This document shows positions 7,916-16,300 of a DNA stretch of 64,000 nucleotides, piece by piece. The notes below the pieces were generated by a model. The model was not told the origin of the DNA and did not search any database. It worked only from the letters and a program-made list of their open reading frames with translations. Position numbers and translations under genes: made by a program. How positions within the stretch are numbered: position 1 is the first letter of the stretch; the number at the start of each line of letters is the position of its first letter. This DNA is from UBA11865 sp963749825 (lineage in GTDB: Bacteria > Chloroflexota > Anaerolineae > Promineifilales > Promineifilaceae), in assembly GCA_963749825.1 (NCBI GenBank), contig CAVVOI010000014.1, positions 1 to 64,000 of the forward strand. The letters run 5' to 3'.

Positions 7916-8389
7916 CTATAGCTGTTCGCGAATCGACGAGAAAGCAACGTAGCCAAAGCCAATTGCACAAGTGGCCATAAAAAACATTGGGCCATAATTT
8001 CCAGAATTTATGCAGAGCCAAAAACCCAGGGACGCATAGATGGCTAGCAGAAGCTCGACGACGACGATCCAATCCACCGGTAGACGGTACCCTTGCTTCG
8101 GTTGAGAACGGAATCGATTTTGATGTCCGGAAACTGGGTTTCCCTTGGGCGTGCGAACAAAGGTATGGTGCTTGCTGACGAGGGCCTGGACAATGGCCCT
8201 GGTATTGGAAGGCGCGAGACCGATGGCGATGAGCAATAATGACGGGAAGTATCGAAGACGAAGCCACCATTTTGAATAAAGGTCTCGTTGGCCCATAACA
8301 AAAAGAGCGGGTTGGGCCATGCCGGCCAGTCCGAAAAACCAGCATTAACATAGGTGGCCTGAAATTAAGATAGATTAGAGGTACTTGTA
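7916..8389 (-). pseudogene. C-terminal part of the frame-broken family 2 glycosyltransferase
   Basis: Two further frames carry the rest of the glycosyltransferase that starts at 9364. The segment after a first break near 8559-8561 encodes AYKNQQSRWAKGS (the QxxRW product-binding motif of processive GT2 enzymes) and a membrane segment LLLLLVQVPLIYL. After shifts near 8357 and in a T5 run near 8330, the original frame resumes and encodes GMAQPALFVMGQRDLY, a C-terminal SNTRAIVQALVSKHHTFVRT segment and two more membrane helices ending IREQL. Repairing three single-base losses would give one protein of about 483 residues, the usual size. Confidence 0.75.
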
Positions 8390-9364
8390 CTAGCAGCAAC
8401 AGAAGTGAGCAACAAGTGAGTTGTATAACCTGCCATTGAGAGTAAGGCATAAGCCTTGGCGATAGTGGGTGCCGTGGATTTTGCATGATTGCCGGACCAA
8501 ATTTAAGCAGACATTGGGTTGAACCTTTGGCCCATCTGGATTGTTGATTTTTGTAGGCGGATTGCTGCTGGGTAATTCGGCCGGTGATACGACCTCATTC
8601 AAGTAAAGGAAATCCCAGTCCTTCAAGATAGCTCGAGTGCTCAAACAGAGATCCTCGCACACGGTATCGGTTTCCCAACCGCCGGCGTCAACCAAACAAG
8701 TCCGCCTCCAGACACCGGCCGAACCATTAAATTTAGGAAACATGTGGGCTCGATGACGTACCGATTGTTCCATGGCGAAGTGTTTGTCTAGGGCAATTGT
8801 CTGAGCGGCCGTTAATTGAGAATCGAATGGATTAAGATGTCCCCAGCGAGTTTGTACCATTCCCAACCTCTCATCCAACAGAAAGTGGGGAATGGTATTA
8901 AGAAGGAAGCCGTGTTGGGGTTGAAAATCGGCGTCAAATACAGCTATGAATTCGCCGTGTGCTGTCGCCAGGGCTTCTCCAAGGGCTCCCGCCTTATAGC
9001 CGTGACGGTTTGAACGGTGAATTAGTTGAATATCGATTCCAAGCTGGCGACAAAGCTTGATCTGAGCGGCCGCTATTTCAGTTGTATCATCCGTTGAATC
9101 GTCGATTACCTGAATTTGTAGTTTATCCCTGGGGTAATCCAGGTCTATAGCGGCGCGGATCAATCGTTCGACTACGAAACGTTCATTATAGATAGGTAAT
9201 TGAATAGTAACAGGCGGCAAGTCGATTTCTGCTACTTCTGGACAAGGAAAGGTTTCATGTCGGTGACGAATATAATGAAATAGGGTCACCATGCCCAGGA
9301 TGCCAAAAACAGCGATCCCGGCCGCGGCCAATAAATACATAGCGCTTAACCAGGGAAGAATCAT
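8390..9364 (-). CDS. Glycosyltransferase family 2, N-terminal catalytic part (gene broken by frameshift)
   Basis: As it stands the frame encodes 324 residues: one membrane helix (about 5-28), the GT2 domain from about 50 with PVTIQLPIYNE, VIDDSTDDT and the D-x-D-like FDADFQP, then WETDTVCEDLCLS with the catalytic ED. After PAELPSS the frame slips, and about 36 unrelated residues follow before a stop. It belongs to the cellulose-synthase-like or mannan-synthase-like transmembrane GT2 group that makes beta-linked polysaccharides. Its ATG overlaps the DUF951 stop by four bases. Whether the lesion is real or an assembly error cannot be told here. Confidence 0.75.
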   Translation of the reverse strand: MILPWLSAMYLLAAAGIAVFGILGMVTLFHYIRHRHETFPCPEVAEIDLPPVTIQLPIYNERFVVERLIRAAIDLDYPRDKLQIQVIDDSTDDTTEIAAAQIKLCRQLGIDIQLIHRSNRHGYKAGALGEALATAHGEFIAVFDADFQPQHGFLLNTIPHFLLDERLGMVQTRWGHLNPFDSQLTAAQTIALDKHFAMEQSVRHRAHMFPKFNGSAGVWRRTCLVDAGGWETDTVCEDLCLSTRAILKDWDFLYLNEVVSPAELPSSNPPTKINNPDGPKVQPNVCLNLVRQSCKIHGTHYRQGLCLTLNGRLYNSLVAHFCCC

Positions 9365-9564
9365 GCCTCATCACCTGCAGCACGCTCGACAATTTGCTTG
9401 AGACGTTTGTTAAAATCACTCCTGGGCAGGAGGATGCGCCGATCACAGCCTTGGCATACCAGGCCAATGTCGACGCCAAGGCGCACGACTTCCCATTCGT
9501 AACTGCCGCAAGGGTGTTTTTTTCGTAGGCGAACGACGTCGCCCAAAGCGATAGGAGTTTGCAT
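9361..9564 (-). CDS. DUF951 family protein
   Basis: A 67-residue protein matching the DUF951 pattern: GDVVRLRKKHPCG, WEVVRLGVDIGLVC and CDRRILLPRSDF. The Cys pair (CQGC) together with the HPCG cysteine could bind zinc, but that is inference. DUF951 proteins are small, widespread in Firmicutes and Chloroflexota, and of unknown function. The gene overlaps the glycosyltransferase start (ATGA) and so is translationally coupled to it. A TATAAT box about eight bases before its ATG would give a nearly leaderless transcript. Confidence 0.85.
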   Translation of the reverse strand: MQTPIALGDVVRLRKKHPCGSYEWEVVRLGVDIGLVCQGCDRRILLPRSDFNKRLKQIVERAAGDEA

Positions 9565-9662
9565 GATGACGAATTATAACGTCCGCTAGTAGCCTGGGCA
9601 CTGTCCACATGCCATCCAACAAGTTATAATCACGAACAATTAAAGTTAGGAAATAATGACCT

Positions 9663-10310
9663 ATGCATCTTATCGGCGAACCAATTTCCCAAATCATCGC
9701 TTTTGCAATAACAGCAATCCTCGCTTTTGCTTATCATGAATTTGCTCATGCTATCGTAGCGGACAGATTAGGTGACCCGACCCCTCGCTCCTACGGCCGG
9801 ATCAACCCCAATCCCCTGGTACATCTTGATGTATTTGGCTTGATCATGTTATTCTTGGTTGGGTTTGGATGGGCAACGACTCCGGTAAACCCAAATAGGC
9901 TCAGGGGCAATCCTCGAACGTCCATGGCTATAGTCGCTGTTGCCGGACCATTAGCAAACCTAGCCATGGCTATCCTCTATGCCCTACCTATTAGATTGGG
10001 TTTGGTGGATATAGCTGTATCAAGTGAAGTAATACCAACTGCGTTCCAATTGTTAATCCAGGGCGTTGAAATCAATCTCTTGTTATTTGGTTTCAACTTG
10101 TTGCCAATTCCTCCGCTTGACGGTTTCACTATCCTGCTAGGAATATTGCCGGCCGAGTTGGCTTATCAGTTGGAGCCGTTGCGTCGCTACGGCAGCATGT
10201 TGCTCATCGGTGCATTGTTCTTACTGCCAATAATTGGACTCGATATATTTTCAATCGTGATTGGCCAAGTCTTCAACACACTGCTCCCTATCCTTACTGG
10301 TCTTGGGTGA
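9663..10310 (+). CDS. Site-2 protease family (M50) membrane metalloprotease
   Basis: A 215-residue integral membrane protein with about five to six hydrophobic segments. The zinc motif HEFAH lies in the first membrane helix (YHEFAHAIV), and the second motif NLLPIPPLDG near the C-terminus provides the third ligand Asp. It is of the short S2P-like class without a PDZ domain, common in Chloroflexota and Firmicutes, and would cut membrane-embedded substrates; the substrate is unknown. AGGA lies 11 bases before the ATG. The HD-domain gene starts at or before its stop, so the two form an operon. Confidence 0.9.
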   Translation: MHLIGEPISQIIAFAITAILAFAYHEFAHAIVADRLGDPTPRSYGRINPNPLVHLDVFGLIMLFLVGFGWATTPVNPNRLRGNPRTSMAIVAVAGPLANLAMAILYALPIRLGLVDIAVSSEVIPTAFQLLIQGVEINLLLFGFNLLPIPPLDGFTILLGILPAELAYQLEPLRRYGSMLLIGALFLLPIIGLDIFSIVIGQVFNTLLPILTGLG

Positions 10311-10311
10311 G

Positions 10312-10842
10312 GTGCGACGAATTAGGCGAATCTTTTACCGGCCCTGGCAGTTATGGCGGGCGATCGTGGCCTGTCCTCTTGCGCCAACCAAGTGGGCGGA
10401 GATCGTTGAGATTTTGCAGCCAGCGGAAATCGAACTCTTTGGTTCCCAGGACTTGACCGGGCAAAATCATAGTTATCGTGTGATGAAAAAACTGCGTGAC
10501 GCGGGATACGAGGACCGGGACTTGTTGAGCGCGGCATTATTGCATGATATCGGTAAATATTATGTCCGGCCTGGCTGGTGGGACCGGCCGGCCGTCGTTC
10601 TAGCCCAGGCTTTGATGCCCAAACAGGCGTCACAATGGGCCAACGGAACTCTGAATCGCTGGAACCGGCCCTTCGTGGTAAATTCCAATCATGCGGAATG
10701 GGGAGCAACGGTTGCGGAGGATAGCGGTAGCTCGGAGGGCACGATAGCGTTGATCAGGCGTCATCAAGAACCTATCCTAAAGCCAGTTAACGAAGAAGAA
10801 AGGCTTCTGTTGCTATTACAGTGGGCTGATGATATCAACTAG
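10312..10842 (+). CDS. HD-domain phosphohydrolase-like protein
   Basis: The metal-binding HD signature is seen as QNHSYRVMKKL, LLSAALLHDIGK, a later NHAEWGA and RRHQEP, the spacing of small HD hydrolases. I chose the GTG at 10312, just after the M50 stop, giving 176 residues. A TTG at 10261 in the same frame would add 17 residues overlapping the protease gene and has no conserved look. The enzyme probably hydrolyses a phosphate ester or nucleotide; the substrate cannot be told. It may be co-transcribed with the upstream protease and the downstream dehydrogenase. Confidence 0.75.
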   Translation: MRRIRRIFYRPWQLWRAIVACPLAPTKWAEIVEILQPAEIELFGSQDLTGQNHSYRVMKKLRDAGYEDRDLLSAALLHDIGKYYVRPGWWDRPAVVLAQALMPKQASQWANGTLNRWNRPFVVNSNHAEWGATVAEDSGSSEGTIALIRRHQEPILKPVNEEERLLLLLQWADDIN

Positions 10843-10890
10843 GTGATTGGTTATTGAGGTATTTAGAACAATTGGAGTCGACAAAGAAGT

Positions 10891-11862
10891 ATGAAAACTG
10901 AAATTGTCACAATTATCGGATTGGATAGGATTAGCGGCTCTATCGGACTGGGCATTCAGGCCAAAGATCTTGAATTGACCATTACGGGATCTGACCAGGA
11001 CAAGGATATTTCAGCCCAGGCGAAAGAGATGGGCGTTGTCAACAAGTTGAATAGCAACCCTGTAAAAGCGGCGGCCGAGGCGGACATATTGATCCTAAAT
11101 GTGCCTTTGGCCGAGCATGAGCGCATGATTGAGGCAATTGCGCCTGTCGTACGGGATCATACCTTGATAGTCGATCTGTCACGATTAAAAGGTCCGGGCC
11201 TAAAATTTGCCTCACAATACCTTGTTCAAGGGCATTATGTAGGAGTTATTCCGGTTCTAGGGGCCAAAATATTGACCGACGGGCGTTTTGGAATTGAGGC
11301 CGCGCAAGCCGATCTTTTTAAGCAAAGTTTGTTTTGCATTATGCCTTCGCCGAAAGCCGATACAAAAGCCGTGGAGACCACCGTCAATCTCGGTCGAATA
11401 CTGGGCGCTTCACCATTTTTCATAGATTCGATGGAATATGATAGCCTGGTCCAGGGACTAGAAACCGCGCCTGGTTTGCTGGCCGCGGCGATGTTCCGAG
11501 CTGTGAGAATTTCAAGTGGCTGGCGTGATATGCTTAAATTCGCGGGTCTGCAATTCTCACTTTCAACGGGGAGTCTTGAAACCCCTGACCTGGTTGACTT
11601 AGCCTACCATGACAAAGTCGCCACACTTCATTGGCTTGATGAGGTTATCAACGAACTGCGAGAGGTCCGAACGTGGATTGCCGATGGTGATAAAGAGCGG
11701 GCTACCTTATTGCTTGATGAATTGGCGCATGAACGCGAAATGTGGTTATCAGAACGGCAGCGAAATGATTGGAATGAAATAGAAAGTGCTGACTACTCAA
11801 GGACTGGCGTGATGTCTCAACTATTTGGTTTTAGAACGGGAAAAAAGGATAAAAAGAAGTAG
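10891..11862 (+). CDS. Prephenate/arogenate dehydrogenase-like protein (TyrA family)
   Basis: A 323-residue protein with an N-terminal Rossmann fold and a helical C-terminal half as in TyrA, which oxidises prephenate or arogenate on the way to tyrosine. The strand-turn-helix that normally reads GxGxxG is here GLDRISGS, so the second and third glycines are Asp and Ser. ADILILNVPLAEHERMI matches the family's helix after the nucleotide site. The tail is Lys-rich. With no other aromatic-pathway gene nearby and an imperfect cofactor loop, a different substrate or role is possible. The stop overlaps the next gene's start by one base. Confidence 0.75.
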   Translation: MKTEIVTIIGLDRISGSIGLGIQAKDLELTITGSDQDKDISAQAKEMGVVNKLNSNPVKAAAEADILILNVPLAEHERMIEAIAPVVRDHTLIVDLSRLKGPGLKFASQYLVQGHYVGVIPVLGAKILTDGRFGIEAAQADLFKQSLFCIMPSPKADTKAVETTVNLGRILGASPFFIDSMEYDSLVQGLETAPGLLAAAMFRAVRISSGWRDMLKFAGLQFSLSTGSLETPDLVDLAYHDKVATLHWLDEVINELREVRTWIADGDKERATLLLDELAHEREMWLSERQRNDWNEIESADYSRTGVMSQLFGFRTGKKDKKK

Positions 11863-13106
11863 TGACAGATGGCTTGGTCAATGGTTTGGCCACTACGAAA
11901 GAGCGCTCGCTCAAAGTCCTGATGGTTGCGCCAACTTCCTTTTTCAACGACTACGGGGGGCATATCAGAATCTTGGAGGAAACCCGGGCTTTACAGGCCT
12001 GTGGTCACCAAATCACGATCGTTACCTATCATAAAGGTAAAGATGTTGCTGGCATCGATATTCAGCGAACGAAAGCTCTACTCTGGCGGTCGGATTATGA
12101 AGTAGGCTCTTCGCGACATAAGCTGGCTTTCGACGTCTATTTAATGGCAAAGACCTTAAGAGTCGCTTTGAATCTGCGCCCAGATGTGATTCACGGGCAT
12201 ATGCACGAAGGAGCACTAATCGGCGGTCTTGTTGCGCGATTATTAAATGTGCCGATGGTATTCGATTTCCAGGGAAGCCTCACCAGTGAAATGGTTGATC
12301 ATGCTTTCTTGGACCCGAGCGGTCTGTTTTACTCATGGGTCTATCGTCTGGAGAAAATGATCGATCGACTTCCCGATGCCATTTTGACCAGTTCGATTCA
12401 GGCGCGAAATCTACTGGGGAATGATTTCGGCATAAGGCAGGAAAAAATCTATCCATTGCCAGACTGTGTCGATACAGCCACTTTCGATCCGAGTCTTTTT
12501 ATTGAGGACGATAGAGCTGCTTTGAAGCGTTCTTTGAGGATTCCTATAGATAAACCAATCGTCGTTTATTTGGGATTATTGACTGATTATCAAGGGATTC
12601 CGTTGCTCTTGAATTCAGCCGCAGAGCTGAAACGCGAGGGTTTTAATATCCACTTCCTAATCATGGGCTACCCAAATGTGGATCGTTATTCCAATATGGC
12701 CGCAGAGTTGGATGTCTTGGATATTGTCACATTTACCGGACGGGTAAATTATAATGATGCTCCTCGCTATCTTGCACTCGGTCATGTAGCTGTGTCACCA
12801 AAAATATCGGCTACAGAGGGGAGTGGAAAAGTCCTAAATTACATGGCCATGGCTTTGCCCATTATTGCCTCTGATACAGATGTACACCGCGAGTATTTGG
12901 GAAAACTTGGTAATTATGTACCCGCTGGCGATTTGATTGGACTTGTTGATGCTATCAAGAATCAAGTTGGTTTTCTTCTTAACGAAGACTTTGACCAAGG
13001 CCAGAAGCTTCGCCAAAGGGCTATCGACTTATATGGTTGGGATAGGGCAGGGGAAGAGATTTCCCAACTGTATTTAGAATTGGCATACGGACGCCAAAAA
13101 ATTTAA
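11862..13106 (+). CDS. Glycosyltransferase family 4-type (GT-B fold)
   Basis: A 414-residue GT-B enzyme, cytoplasmic. The N-terminal half has a glycine-containing acceptor loop (DYGGHIRILEETRAL) and DVIHGHMHEGALIGGLVARL. The C-terminal half has the sugar-nucleotide site with VVYLGLLTDYQGIPLLL, then VTFTGRVNYNDAP and the E-x7-E-like segment KISATEGSGKVLNYMAMALP. Substrate unknown; probably a step in glycolipid, capsule or lipid-linked oligosaccharide synthesis. The start is GTG overlapping the upstream stop by one base, so it is translationally coupled to the TyrA-like gene. Confidence 0.88.
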   Translation: MTDGLVNGLATTKERSLKVLMVAPTSFFNDYGGHIRILEETRALQACGHQITIVTYHKGKDVAGIDIQRTKALLWRSDYEVGSSRHKLAFDVYLMAKTLRVALNLRPDVIHGHMHEGALIGGLVARLLNVPMVFDFQGSLTSEMVDHAFLDPSGLFYSWVYRLEKMIDRLPDAILTSSIQARNLLGNDFGIRQEKIYPLPDCVDTATFDPSLFIEDDRAALKRSLRIPIDKPIVVYLGLLTDYQGIPLLLNSAAELKREGFNIHFLIMGYPNVDRYSNMAAELDVLDIVTFTGRVNYNDAPRYLALGHVAVSPKISATEGSGKVLNYMAMALPIIASDTDVHREYLGKLGNYVPAGDLIGLVDAIKNQVGFLLNEDFDQGQKLRQRAIDLYGWDRAGEEISQLYLELAYGRQKI

Positions 13107-13107
13107 T

Positions 13108-13136
13108 TTGACATTTGGCTTGTTTTTCGATAAACT
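13108..13136 (+). promoter_or_regulatory. Promoter of rpoB
   Basis: Perfect TTGACA (13108-13113), 17-base spacer, then TAAACT (13131-13136). The -35 box begins two bases after the stop of the upstream glycosyltransferase. A start near 13143 gives a leader of about 170 bases. Confidence 0.65.
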
Positions 13137-13232
13137 TATCATTCGGCTAATTGAAGACTCACTCGACGGGAGTCAAAGTAAAATTACAATAACTTGAGTA
13201 ATCAAACCGAGTAAACAATAAGTAAATTCAAG

Positions 13233-13260
13233 AGGGGTGCAACAAGTGCGTTGCACCCCT
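13233..13260 (+). promoter_or_regulatory. Strong hairpin in the rpoB leader
   Basis: Perfect 11-bp stem (13233-13243 with 13250-13260, arm AGGGGTGCAAC) and a 6-base loop, about 90 bases after the predicted transcript start and 52 bases before the rpoB ATG. It is followed by CATTTG, not a T-run, so it is not a convincing intrinsic terminator. It may be a pausing, antitermination or protein-binding element. Confidence 0.55.
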
Positions 13261-13312
13261 CATTTGTGGAATCTGGGGCTAGTTAAGCATTAGAGAGCAG
13301 GTGAACTTGCAT

Positions 13313-16300
13313 ATGGATCACAGACCCGTTAAATCGTACGCACGTACCACAAACCCGATGGAATTGCCGACGTTAATCGACGTGCAATTAAACTCATTTA
13401 AGTCCTTTGAAGATGAAGGTCTTGCGGAGCTTTTTGAAGAAATATCTCCGATCGAGAGTTTCAAGGGTGACTTGAAGCTTTATTTTCCGAGCAATCAGCC
13501 TGAAGTCGAAGGCTTTGATTTAAAGTACTGGTTTGAAGAGCCTAAATATAATGTTGAGGAGTGTGTTGAGCGTGACATGAGTTATGCTGCTCCTTTATAT
13601 GTTAAGGTGATGCTCTACAGTACCGATCTGGACCAACCTATCGTTCAAGATATTTTTATGGGCGATTTCCCGCTGATGACGCCGGCCGGTACTTTCATCA
13701 TCAATGGTACCGAACGAGTTGTCGTGAGCCAGCTCATTCGTTCTCCAGGTGTTTATTTCGAGGTTGAGGAAGAACGAGCGACCGGCCGGCCTCTGGCCAT
13801 GGCCAAAATGATCCCTGATCGGGGCGCTTGGATGGAGTTTGAAACAAGAAAGACCGATTACCTGACCGTAAAATTCAACCGTAAACGTACCGTTCCTGTG
13901 ACGCTCTTTCTTCGAGCCCTGGCGGCAGTGGATGATGGATTAGGCAATCAATTGATTTCGGATGGCTCTGAAGAAGAAATTCTGAAGCTGTTTGAGCACG
14001 TCGATACCAACCCAGAACATCTTTATATTCAGGGAAGCTTTGAGCAAGAACCGGTTTGGGAGGAGGATAAACCAGTTTCTGAGCAGGCTCTTGTGGAATT
14101 TTATAAAAGAATGCGACCGGGTGATCCACCCACGGTGGATAATGCTGAGCAGTACATGATCGAACAGCTATATGATCAACGGCGTTATGATTTGGCCAAG
14201 GTTGGGCGCTACAAATTGAACAAGCGGCTGGATCTGGCTGAAATCATTCCGGAAACCCACCGTACGCTCACACAGTATGATATCGTGCGCCTGGTTGAGC
14301 ACATGATTAAAATCAACAATGGCCTGGAAGGGGCAGATGATATCGACCATCTTGGAAATCGGCGTGTCAAGACCGTAGGCGAGTTGCTCCAGGCTAAATT
14401 GCGTGTCGGTTTGCGCAGGATGGAGCGGGTCGTTCGGGAAAGAATGTCAATTCGAGACAGCGATTCGCTAACCCCTGTTTCGCTGATTAACATCCGGCCG
14501 GTAGTGGCTGCTATTCGCGAGTTTTTTGGCAGCTCTCAGCTAAGCCAATTCATGGAACAGGCAAACCCTCTGGCTGAACTTACACATAAGCGGACGTTGT
14601 CGGCGTTAGGCCCGGGCGGCTTACGCCGCGAACGAGCGGGCTTCGAGGTTCGTGATGTTCACCACAGTCATTACGGTAGGATTTGCCCGATTGAGACGCC
14701 TGAGGGTCCGAATATCGGTTTGATCGGCCGGCTTGCCACTTATGGACGAGTCAATGCCTACGGTTTTATCGAGACACCTTATTTTCGTGTAAAACATACC
14801 TTGCCCGGCGATTCTAGTGACCTCGTCGGTCACGATACTTGGGAAGATGTAGTTGATCCCAACACAGGTGAGGTTTTGGTCGAGGCGGAAAAAACGATAA
14901 CAAACAAGCACGCCAAGGCTATTAAGAAAGCAGGTATTGAAAACGTTCAGGTTGTTCCATTCCTAACTGACGAATTAACCTATATGTCGGCCGACGAAGA
15001 AGATAAGTATACGATTGCCCAGGCCAACGCCGAATTAGATGAAAACGGGCAATTTATCGGCAATCGAATTTCCGCCCGTCGAAATCAACAGTTTCGATTT
15101 TCTCGAGTTCAGCGAATCGATTATATGGACGTGGCGCCGCGTCAAATCGTTGGCATTTCTGCCGCCTTAATTCCATTCCTAGAGCATGACGATGCGAACC
15201 GGGCTTTGATGGGATCCAATATGCAGCGACAGGCTGTGCCCCTTTTAAATCCAGATGTGGCTATCGTAGGCACGGGCATGGAGGAACAAGCGGCTCGTAA
15301 TTCGGGCCAGGTCGTCATTTCCGAAGAGGAAGGTGAGGTTATCAGTGTTACTGGATCGACCATCGTCGTTATGTCGGAAAATGGACCGAGAGCTTATAAT
15401 TTAAGAAAGTACAATCGCTCTAACCAGAGTACCTGTATCGATCAGAGACCGATTGTTGTCAAAGGACAGCGTGTCAAACCGGGTATGATACTGGCTGATA
15501 GTTCATCGACCCAGCACGGCGATTTGGCTTTGGGACAGGATGTTGTTGTTGCCTTCCTATCCTGGGAAGGGGGTAATTTTGAGGACGCGATTCTTGTTAG
15601 CGAAAGGTTGGTAAGAGAAGATCGTTTTACCTCGATCCACATTGAGAAACATGAGGTAGAGGCTCGCGATACTAAACTCGGACCTGAGGAAATCACTTAT
15701 GATATTCCAAATGTGAGCGAGGATGCCCTGAAGGACTTAGATGAGCGCGGTATTATCCGAATCGGGGCCTACGTAAACGAAAATGATATACTGGTTGGTA
15801 AAATAACCCCGAAAGGCGAAAAAGAATTAAGCCCTGAAGAGAAGTTGTTACGAGCGATCTTTGGGGATAAAGCCCGAGAAGTGAAAGATTCAAGTCTAAG
15901 ATTGCCGCATGGTGCTCGTGGTAAAGTCGTCGACGTTCAAGTTTTTAATCGACAGCAAGATAGAGACTTGCCTGCCGGAGTAGAAACTATGGTCCGGGTC
16001 AGCGTTGCCCAGCGCCGTAAGATTTCGGAAGGCGACAAAATGGCGGGCCGGCACGGCAACAAGGGCGTAATTTCTAAAGTTGTTCCTGCAGAGGACATGC
16101 CATACCTGGTAAATGGCCTGCCGGTGGACATTATTCTGAATCCAATCGGCGTTCCTGGTCGTATGAATCTGGGTCAAATCTTGGAAACTCACTTGGGTTG
16201 GGCCGCAAGCCGCCTGGGATTTAGGGCGATAACTCCAGTATTTGATGGTGCAAACGAGGAGGAGATCGCCGCGGAGCTGGCTCGGGCATGGTTGGTCGAT

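Noticed and set aside
7905..8486. 193-codon frame as a separate gene
   Set aside because: Its first 50 residues are the middle of the glycosyltransferase, and the rest is out of frame and meaningless.
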